From NCBI GenBank assembly GCA_964430205.1, contig CAYSER010000021.1, positions 1 through 14,394 on the forward strand: 14,394 nt of DNA, in the 5' to 3' direction. The stretch's first letter is position 1. Each line of letters opens with the position of its first letter. The DNA comes from CAJBLF01 sp964430205 (GTDB taxonomy: Bacteria > Patescibacteriota > Gracilibacteria > Absconditabacterales > Absconditicoccaceae). Of this stretch, positions 7,482-14,394 are shown piece after piece. Under the pieces are notes generated by a model. It made no database searches. It was given only the letters and a program-made list of their open reading frames with translations, and was not told the DNA's origin. Made by a program: the position numbers and the translations under genes.

Positions 7482-10400
7482 ATGGCGGACAAGAAGGATA
7501 AGCATAAGAAGAATGGTCTTCTTGAAGAACAGAAGATTCCTGAGGCGGGTTCCAAACGCCCGAATATTTCTGATGCTTTTCTCGATCAGCTCAAGTGAGC
7601 GTTCACTAAATTCGAGGCGATCTCCGCGCCGGATAGAATAAAGGACTATGGCGACAAGAAATATCTAGAACAATTTCGACTTTATTTCAAGGCTAATTAT
7701 CCGAACCTCCTCGACCAGATCGATAAGAAAGATCTGCCTGTCTATCTCCAAGCGATCGAGAAGAAGTGATTTACCCTTGGGACGATTAGGGAAAATACTT
7801 GAGTGCTTTCTGATGAGTTCGCGCCTGAGGGCGTAGAAATCGAAGTCATGACCAATAGCCTTGAGAAACTGAAGGAATTCTGCGGGACACCAGAGAATAA
7901 AATCCCAACAAGTGTGTGGGAGGATTTCGCGAAGTTCGCGTGATTCGATCAACGTAGTTGTGAGATCAATCCTCATGGAAAATTACAGACTATGGATGAC
8001 CTGCGGATATGCCGAAGGCAATATACAGAGACCAAAGAGATTGCTGTCCCTATCGAAACGACAGAAAAGAAACCATGAACTCCTATCGAGTATAAACCCG
8101 AAAGACTCAAGGACTATCATATGGATACTATCGAGTCGATCCTCAATCCTCAATATAATCCGACCGAAAGAGTGATGGTTGGCATAGCCATCGATAAGAT
8201 CAGGAAAGAACTTCCCAATCGTCTCAGATCCTCTTTTGATCGTATCTTCCCTGTGAAGGTGACTGCGCATCATAAAGATTTCCAGGATCTTAAGCAATTC
8301 TCTTCTAAACGACGTGATTTCTTGCATGATCATGCACATGAGATAGATCCTTCCTTAACCAAAAAACTCGATGATATCATCGTGACCAACGGCGATATCT
8401 ACAAGGAACTTTCCAGATCGTGAAGGAAATTCGATGATACGAGATGATTCTCTGCATGGGAGCAATATTTCAGGCGTATCTTCAATAAGCTTGCTAGCCG
8501 CCAACTGTTCGATGAATTCAAGAAGACCAAAGATACTCTGGATCATTATGTCGAGGCTATGGGAAATACCTTCAAGAGGTTCCCGCCATATGTGGATGAA
8601 ATCCTTGTTATCCATCCTTTCAATGCTCGTGAAGTGGGAGTTGTTGATCCTGCATTGGATGCAGATCTTCAGGATTTAAACGACAAGATTCTCGATGTCG
8701 ATAATCAGATCGCTACCTCCAAGGACCCTGCGGAAAGAACAAGGCTCAGACAGCAAGCCAAATCTCTTAAACAAGAGAAAGAGCTTCGCAAGCGGCATGC
8801 ATATATCGATTATCTCAATAGCAAAGATACAGCGCTTTGATCCATTTTCTCGCAATTAGTCGAGACCAATTTCAACTTCTCTAACCTCTTGCCGGAACAA
8901 CAGCAATATCTCCTTGATGTCCTCGTCAAACATATGCTGCAAGATACGATCACCAATAAAGTGCCTGAGCTCCTTGATGTAGACAAAGATATGCTAACCA
9001 GATTCATCAATGATCTCTTTGATCTCCAGAAGATGGAACTCACCATCCCTACAAAAGATGGTTCTGTCCATTTGAAATTCACCTCAAAGACATTCATGGG
9101 ATCCAAACGTACTCAACTCCCTGCAATCACTGACCTTGCTGAAGACCTAAAAAATCTCCCGCTCAATTTCACTGTCCAGCTCAATCAAGATAATGCTCCT
9201 TTCTTCGAGGACAGCCAAATATTCACTTCGCTTTATACGGATTTCAATGCGAAGAACGGCATTTTCCGCATCAACGATGCGTATAAAGTGAGGATCAAGA
9301 AAGACGGTAGGCCGCCCGTCGAATGATATCTTTCTTCCTATCCGCCTCCTCTCGACAAAGAGGATCTTGGAAAAGATTTCAATGGGAAAGAGTGCTATCT
9401 TTATTCTTCACCCGTCACAACGCCCGATGATGCAAGAAGCCTAGTTACTCGACCACAGACCGAAGAAGAGATCAAATCCAAGAAACCTGCTATTCCTGTC
9501 GTGATACTTGACAAGGACCAACGTTCCTGTGATATGGAACTCTTGGATAGAAAACTCAATCTGACCGGCGATGCTTTTTGAGCGTTGCTGTTCGGATATG
9601 TTCTTGGTCAACAAAGCATGAACACATCAATGTCTCAAGAGAAGGAGAGAGAGCTTGCTCAAAAAATGGGTTCGCTCGATGTCTACAAAGAGAAAGAGGA
9701 GACTGAGGAACCGACGGAATCAGTTGAAGAAACAGTGAAGAAATCTATCGAGACCACTGAACAGAAAAAATTCTTCGATGAACGACAGAAACTCAAATGA
9801 TATGGATTCCCAGAAGATGCACAGCATCATGGTTTTGTGCCATGAACGATGTTGTATATGCCTTTTTCCGGTAGCAGCGTCCCTCCTGAATCGGTCGGCA
9901 ATGCATGGCTCCAGATGGAGATCACCCATGTAAATACCGACAAAGGCACGTTCACCGTCAAGGTCCGTTGATGAGAACTCCGTCTATGAAAAACCGAATG
10001 ATCCACAAAAGAATTACCGATGACAGTCGCTTCATTGACGAACATCAAAAAAGCGTTTGGAGATATCTATAAGGTTCCTTCTCTGAAGTGAAAATCTTTC
10101 GCTCAGCAATTCGATATCGTCCATCAACATGTCGCAAAGGATTTGGATAAGTATTTCTGATCCGTCAAAACTGATGGGTCGAGATTCACCTATTCTATGT
10201 GAAACTATATCGGCAAGGAGGTGACGCATTTCGGTACATACGAACAGATGCCGATCGGTGAATCCGTGAATGAGGAATCGGGCAAGATGATCCTCTATAA
10301 GATACATCCGAATGCCAATGGTACCATCACGGTTTCCTGAGATCCGAGCAACAATAATTATGCTAAACATTTCCCTGCCCGCGATATGGATTATGTTTCC

Positions 10401-12722
10401 TTCATGCTTTTCGTCAAAGAGAAGTGATTGCAACCCAAATGTAAGGATCAAGTCGATGATATCTCCAAGAAAGTCGCTGCGACTAAAGAAGAGACTCCTA
10501 CCACTGTCCATGGCTTCAGTATCAATAATATTGTCAGTTTCTTTAAGAATGGCGTCAGTAAAATCAAGGATAGCATCAAGAAATACGATGATGAAAGAAC
10601 GGAAGAATTAACCGATACATTGACGAGTAAATGATTGCTTCGGACTAAGCTTTGATGATTTCTCTCTCCATTCTCCAGGATCTCTGAATCCTTCGAGAAT
10701 ATGGGTATGGAATACTATATGGAGAGGGATAATAGAATATGGAAGAAAGTCGAGAAACGGGCTAAATTCTATGAAGATTACGATTATACCGATCTGTATA
10801 CCAAATATATCTGACCTATGCTCAATTGACAGCTCATCATAAAGCCCCATTACAAGATCGCTGCGATGTTGCTCGTCCACCTCAAGAAAGGTAAATGACC
10901 GTATGCTAAGTACCTTCCGGTTGCTCAAGGTCAATGGATCGGTTTGCTGCTCGGTAAAGATCATCAAGAGAGATATCTTGCCATCAGGGAGAAGAGGATT
11001 AGGGATCTGGAAGAGAATGCCCATATCTATGGTAATCCGTGGGCTGATCAGATCAAGAATGAATTGGTCGAGCTCGAGATGAGATATATCGTCCATGTGA
11101 TGGATGGTAGGCATATGGGTATGGGTGATGATGTCAAATATTATTTCCAGAATAAATATTCCAAGAAATTCTGCGATGAACTAGAGTGAGCATACAAGTG
11201 ATTCTACAATCAGAGCACCGTCGAGGAATGATTCACCAAGAATCAGGATGTTAATTTCGAATTCGCTAGGGTGGAATATTTCAGGTTGTTGGCCGATAGA
11301 CCACAGCAAGCCTTACCATTTCTCAAGATCATGGCAACTAAAGCCATCAGTGATACTCAGCGACAGGTCTTTGACGCAGCTGTGCTTACCGGAATCCTCT
11401 CATGAGTGTTTCTCAATATGACTTATAGCTCTACACAAAAATTCATCCAGAATATCTGCAGAACAAGAGGATTCATTCCGTGACTTTTTACAAGGGATAT
11501 CAGACAGCAATCCAAGATACAGGCATTGTTGGATCTCTATAGCTGAGACAAGTTCACGAAAGACACAAAATATGATCCTTCAACGCTTTCTTTCAGGACC
11601 AATATATGACCAAAAGGACTCATCACTGCATTGATCGATTCTAATAAACCTGGCAATGGTCGATTCGAACAATCAGGTAGGATGAAGATGATCAGCGATT
11701 TCTTTGCGTTGAAAGGAAAAGGCGAAAACGGCAAAACCTTGCTTGATCTTCTCGACGATCATTCCCTCCCTACTTCAAACCAACTCTTGCTCAAGGAGTA
11801 TATCGAAAAGTCCAACGAGAAACATGAATGATTGGATCCTCAGGTCCAAGAGAATACCTCTTCGCTCACCTGATCCATTCTCACCAAAAGCCAAAGCGTC
11901 GTCGAGCAGATGATCAAGATCGATCAGGATGGATTCGCAGGCAAGGATGGTGATGCGAAATACAACATGGAGGAATTCTCTAAAGAGATGAAAGACGCTA
12001 TACCATCAGAATCCCTTTCATCGGAAGCCAAGGTGAACTTTTTCCTCAAGAAATTTCTCAATCGATTCCCTGTATTCTCTTGAACCAAGAAAGCAGATCT
12101 CATCAAAAGGCTTCTCCGATGCAAAAATAATTCCAGAGATCCCGAAATCGAAAATATCATGTATTATAGCATTACATGAGAGATCATCCAGTCAGTTGCA
12201 AGGCCTCCTGCATATGTTCCCGTAGAGCTCGATGGAGCATTGAATGCCCGGAAGGATTTTTTTCTCAAAAATCTAGATGTAATATTGCGTCCTGCTGTAA
12301 TTGATTCAACATTTGGCGGTCAATATGTCAGTGATATGACAAGATACGAACCTAAACTAATACCTTGGGATGAAGCCGCGATTGCGCTGGATAAGGAAGA
12401 ACAATCATTATTGATGTATGGACTTACAGAAGATGAGAAGAGATCTATCAAAGATCTCAAGAATAGTCTCAAGGATCAGAATTGTATCAATGCTTCATTA
12501 TATAATCTCGCATACGATCTCTCTAAGAAATGTTCAGTCCCAAATCGTTTCAAGCACGAAATAAAAAAGACCCCTTCCTCAAAGCTGACTCCTCCCAATA
12601 CAGCATGAGCAAGGATCAAGAATTATCCAGATGTCATCGAACAGGTAAAGCAGATATTATCATGAAAGAATCCAAATATATCAACGGATGACTATATCCC
12701 TGAAGTTCCTTATGATGATTAA
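7482..12722 (+). CDS. Giant uncharacterised multidomain protein (about 1746 residues)
   Basis: One uninterrupted frame under code 25, ending TAA, carrying about 40 TGAs among about 100 glycines; two places have TGA-TGA (9969-9974 and 10653-10658). The ATG at 7482 (MADKKDKHKK) is chosen because the predicted transcript starts near 7433; in-frame ATGs at 7428 and 7452 are alternatives. No signal peptide or clear membrane span is seen, so it is probably cytoplasmic. Visible regions: a charged N-terminus, a helical part, a likely coiled coil at 389-448 (Asp/Glu/Lys/Gln heptads), a mixed beta part at about 520-650, an acidic Glu/Thr/Lys linker (736-764), a beta-rich segment at 787-860 (W-L-x-M-E-I-T-H ... 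FTVKVRGGELRLG), another at 907-982, then a long mostly helical C-terminal half. I recognise no catalytic motif and no family. Flanked by strong terminators, it is a single-gene unit. A scaffold or large structural role is only a guess. Confidence 0.88.
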
Positions 12723-12752
12723 TATTATTTCTCTTTATAATGATCACTTCAC

Positions 12753-12779
12753 ACGCTTCCTTCGGGGAGCGTTTTTTTT
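12753..12779 (+). terminator. Intrinsic terminator after the giant gene
   Basis: Stem ACGCTTCC/GGGAGCGT with one T-G pair, a stable TTCG tetraloop (12761-12764) and eight T. It starts about 30 nt after the stop. Confidence 0.9.
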
Positions 12780-12860
12780 ATTCCTTGATTTCCTGGTGTC
12801 TTTAACTACCACCTTCCACAGGAAAACATAAACATAATATTTATATCAAAAACCTATCAT

Positions 12861-13454
12861 ATGAAAGGGAAATTCATTGTTTTTTACGGGATCAACAATC
12901 TCGGCAAGAGCACCCAAGTCGATCTTCTCATCAAGAGATTGGGACAATATGGCATCTCTGCTGAATATCTCAAGTATGGCGTCTATGATCTCAAACCGTC
13001 CGGCGAGATGCTCAACGAATATCTCAGGAAGGGGAATCCTTATGGATTCTCGCCACGTGAATTCCAGATGTGCCATGCGCTCAACAGGACACAATATCAG
13101 CCCATACTTGAGAAAAAACTTGATGCATCGACCTGGATTGTCGCTGAAGATTACAAAGGCACGGGTATCGCTTGGGGGGTAGGAGCAGGCGTTGATCAGG
13201 AGTTCCTCATTAGACTCAATTCCCATCTGCTTGCAGAAGATCTTTGCATCCTTTTCGATGGCGAGAGATTCGTTTCTGGTATCGAGGATAACCACAAACA
13301 TGAGCAGGATCATGTATTGACGGAAAAGGTCAGGAAGATCCATCTGGATCTCGCCGCGATGTATGGCTGGCATATCATCAATGCCAATCAGCCAGTTCAG
13401 GATGTTCATGAACAGATCTGGTCACTGATCACCAAGACATTCAAGATCGTATAG
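12861..13454 (+). CDS. tmk: Thymidylate kinase-like P-loop kinase
   Basis: 197 residues, ending TAG, close to the usual 200-215 of dTMP kinase, which phosphorylates dTMP to dTDP with ATP. The N-terminal strand and P-loop are KFIVFYGINNLGKSTQ (4-19). Later come FSPREFQMCHALNR (where the family has the helix before the DR motif), WIVAEDYKGTGIAWG (family DR[YFW]-x-x-S-x-AYQG), and DLCILFDGERF (family D-x-x-x-x-L-D). Two changes stand out. The P-loop has NN where most Tmk have an Asp-Gly or Asp-Gly/Ala pair, and the DR pair is ED. The overall order still fits Tmk best; another nucleoside monophosphate kinase is possible. It is the only gene here without a single TGA: all 17 glycines use GGN. No Shine-Dalgarno. 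It is followed by two hairpins. Confidence 0.82.
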   Translation: MKGKFIVFYGINNLGKSTQVDLLIKRLGQYGISAEYLKYGVYDLKPSGEMLNEYLRKGNPYGFSPREFQMCHALNRTQYQPILEKKLDASTWIVAEDYKGTGIAWGVGAGVDQEFLIRLNSHLLAEDLCILFDGERFVSGIEDNHKHEQDHVLTEKVRKIHLDLAAMYGWHIINANQPVQDVHEQIWSLITKTFKIV

Positions 13455-13456
13455 AC

Positions 13457-13473
13457 TGTCCGATGTACGGACA
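13457..13473 (+). other. Short hairpin just after the kinase stop
   Basis: Perfect stem TGTCCG/CGGACA with loop ATGTA, no T-run. It sits two bases after the TAG and just ahead of the true terminator, so it may stabilise the 3' end of the transcript. Confidence 0.5.
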
Positions 13474-13478
13474 TAATG

Positions 13479-13505
13479 ACTCCCGCGTATCTCCGGGAGT
13501 TTTTT
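13479..13505 (+). terminator. Intrinsic terminator of the kinase gene
   Basis: Stem ACTCCCG/CGGGAGT with an 8-nt loop, then T residues to 13505. Confidence 0.88.
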
Positions 13506-13521
13506 CTTTTTCAAAAAAAAA

Positions 13522-13549
13522 TTGAAAAACCTTACCGTTTCGATATATA
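13522..13549 (+). promoter_or_regulatory. Promoter of the VanY-type gene
   Basis: TTGAAA (13522-13527), 16-nt spacer, TATATA (13544-13549). A start near 13556 gives a leader of about 26 nt before the ATG at 13582. Confidence 0.6.
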
Positions 13550-13581
13550 TTAATTGATTGCTTTTATTGTTCGATCACATC

Positions 13582-14367
13582 ATGTCGAGGACACGTATGC
13601 ACCTCTTTCTTTTGACTTCATTTTTCGGGTTCGCTTTTGCACTCATGTTTGTCGCGTTGGTCCAGAATTATGCACAAGCATGAGCCGTATCCTCTGTCTC
13701 TTCTCATGATATCCTGTCACCTACAGACACGCATGTTATGGAAGATACTATCCTTCCGACGTATAATGGTTTCGAGCAGAAAGATCCTTCGTTCGATTTT
13801 GACAGCGATGCTTCATTTCAGAAATATCTCAATCCGGATCACCCATTCCAAGACGATTCCTATGAACCCTCAGATTTGATTGCTATTGATTCCCATTTCA
13901 CGGCCAACAATTCCGCGAAGTTCCAGTTGAGGAAAGAGGCGGCTGTGCATTTCGCCGATATGGCTCGGCACTTTCGACATGATTTCAGCTGAGATAGGCT
14001 CGCTATCGTAAGCACCTATAGAAGCAGGGGATTGCAGGATTATCTGATCAAACAGTGATGTACATTGGTGAGATGCGCTCCTACAGGTACGAGTGAACAT
14101 CAGGCATGATTGGCCTTAGATCTCAGGGTTGTCGCCAGATGAGGCAGATCATATTCGTTGGATGCAGGATCCCCGAACAAATATTCCGAGCGACTCAAGG
14201 CAAATGCTGCGGAATTCTGATTTCATAATACCTATCAGAAATGAGTTAAGATCGACGGCAAAATGGCTGAATGACGGCATCGGAGATATCTGTGAATACC
14301 ATTAGCCACCATACTTGCAAATACCCATCAGACATTGGCTGAATACTATTCCTCGATAAAGAATTAA
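13582..14367 (+). CDS. Secreted or membrane-anchored VanY-type D-Ala-D-Ala carboxypeptidase (peptidase M15)
   Basis: 261 residues under code 25 (nine TGAs as Gly), ending TAA. A hydrophobic segment at about 7-27 followed by AQAGA is a signal peptide or anchor. A Ser/Asp/Pro-rich linker (about 34-105) leads to the M15B domain: a helix with AAVHFADMARHF, STYRSRGLQ with the family arginine, then SEHQAGLALDL carrying zinc ligands His173 and Asp180, a FGF segment and finally EGRHRRYLG with catalytic Glu230 and zinc ligand His233. The usual end motif is EPWHWRY; here Pro-Trp is replaced by Gly-Arg, the Gly coded by TGA, while Glu and His are kept. Such enzymes trim D-Ala from peptidoglycan stem peptides outside the membrane. 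Two cysteines (QGCTLVRC) could form a disulfide beside the active site. Its own promoter precedes it; the stop lies in a tandem repeat. Confidence 0.9.
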
Positions 14368-14394
14368 GAATTTAGAATTAAGAATTTAGAATTA
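14361..14394. repeat. 14-bp AT-rich tandem repeat running off the window
   Basis: The unit GAATTAAGAATTTA occurs at 14361-14374 and 14375-14388, then six more bases to the window end. Each unit is itself two 7-mers, GAATTAA and GAATTTA, differing at one base. The first copy includes the TAA stop of the peptidase gene. Confidence 0.85.

Noticed and set aside
10032..10511. Minus-strand open frame of about 160 codons inside the giant gene, and similar ones at 10608-11114, 7983-8339 and 9827-10048
   Set aside because: They lie opposite the long plus-strand frame, have no recognisable motif or start signal, and arise from its codon pattern.
12846..13409. Minus-strand open frame of 187 codons opposite the kinase gene
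   Set aside because: The plus strand carries a recognisable P-loop kinase with the right length; the antisense product has no family features.
13582..13650. Shared FFGFAF in the anchors of the VanY protein and the 6286 protein
   Set aside because: Short match within hydrophobic low-complexity segments; the rest of the N-termini do not align.
44..14367. Many apparent nonsense mutations, suggesting pseudogenes
   Set aside because: The interrupting codon is always TGA, never TAA or TAG, the frame is kept on both sides, and the family motifs continue across it. That is recoding, not decay.
44..14367. UGA read as tryptophan (Mycoplasma-type code 4)
   Set aside because: UGA falls where families have Gly (DTSG, HTGR, SEHQAG, GDR), and Trp residues are written TGG.
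1..14394. CRISPR array, insertion sequence or prophage
   Set aside because: No spaced direct repeats, no transposase or phage motifs, and no terminal inverted repeats seen; the only tandem repeat is the 14-bp one at the end.

Overview
The window reads as a chromosomal segment of a patescibacterial (CPR) organism that decodes UGA as glycine (NCBI code 25), that is Absconditabacteria (SR1) or Gracilibacteria. Under the standard code nearly every gene is broken by TGA. Under code 25 the pieces join into twelve long frames ending in TAA or TAG. I count about 87 in-frame TGAs by hand. Many fall where the protein family has a conserved glycine: RLD-x-DTSG and HTGR of RluA, SEHQxG of VanY, GDR of TilS, the last residue of an LPXTG-like motif. 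Tryptophan is written TGG throughout, so UGA is not tryptophan.

Layout. 44-970 (+): secreted two-domain surface protein with an IPATG sorting-type tail. A shared terminator (1012-1036) separates it from a convergent minus-strand pair, a small membrane protein (1040-1552) and tilS (1585-2802). A divergent promoter region lies at about 2890-2930. Then on the plus strand: a DUF177/YceD protein (2965-3543), a secreted CAP/SCP-domain protein (3644-4249), a secreted Lys/Ala-rich helical protein (4306-4749), tRNA-His(GTG) with its own promoter and terminator (4831-4908), an RluA-type pseudouridine synthase (5234-6217), two tandem membrane-anchored proteins with related N-termini (6286-6624 and 6662-7327, the second with a GerMN domain), a giant uncharacterised protein of about 1750 residues (7482-12722), a thymidylate-kinase-like protein (12861-13454) and a VanY-type M15 peptidase (13582-14367). 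The window ends in a 14-bp tandem repeat.

Two themes mix here. One is RNA and nucleotide housekeeping (TilS, YceD, RluA, tRNA-His, Tmk). The other is the cell envelope (sortase-type substrate, CAP protein, helical secreted protein, GerMN protein, VanY peptidase). Most genes look like separate transcription units with their own promoter or terminator; tilS and the small membrane gene are the clearest operon. The four best promoters all read as a TTGnnn-like -35, a 16-nt spacer and a TATACT-like -10. Shine-Dalgarno sites are mostly absent. The least explained item is the giant protein with about 40 UGA glycines and no family I recognise.
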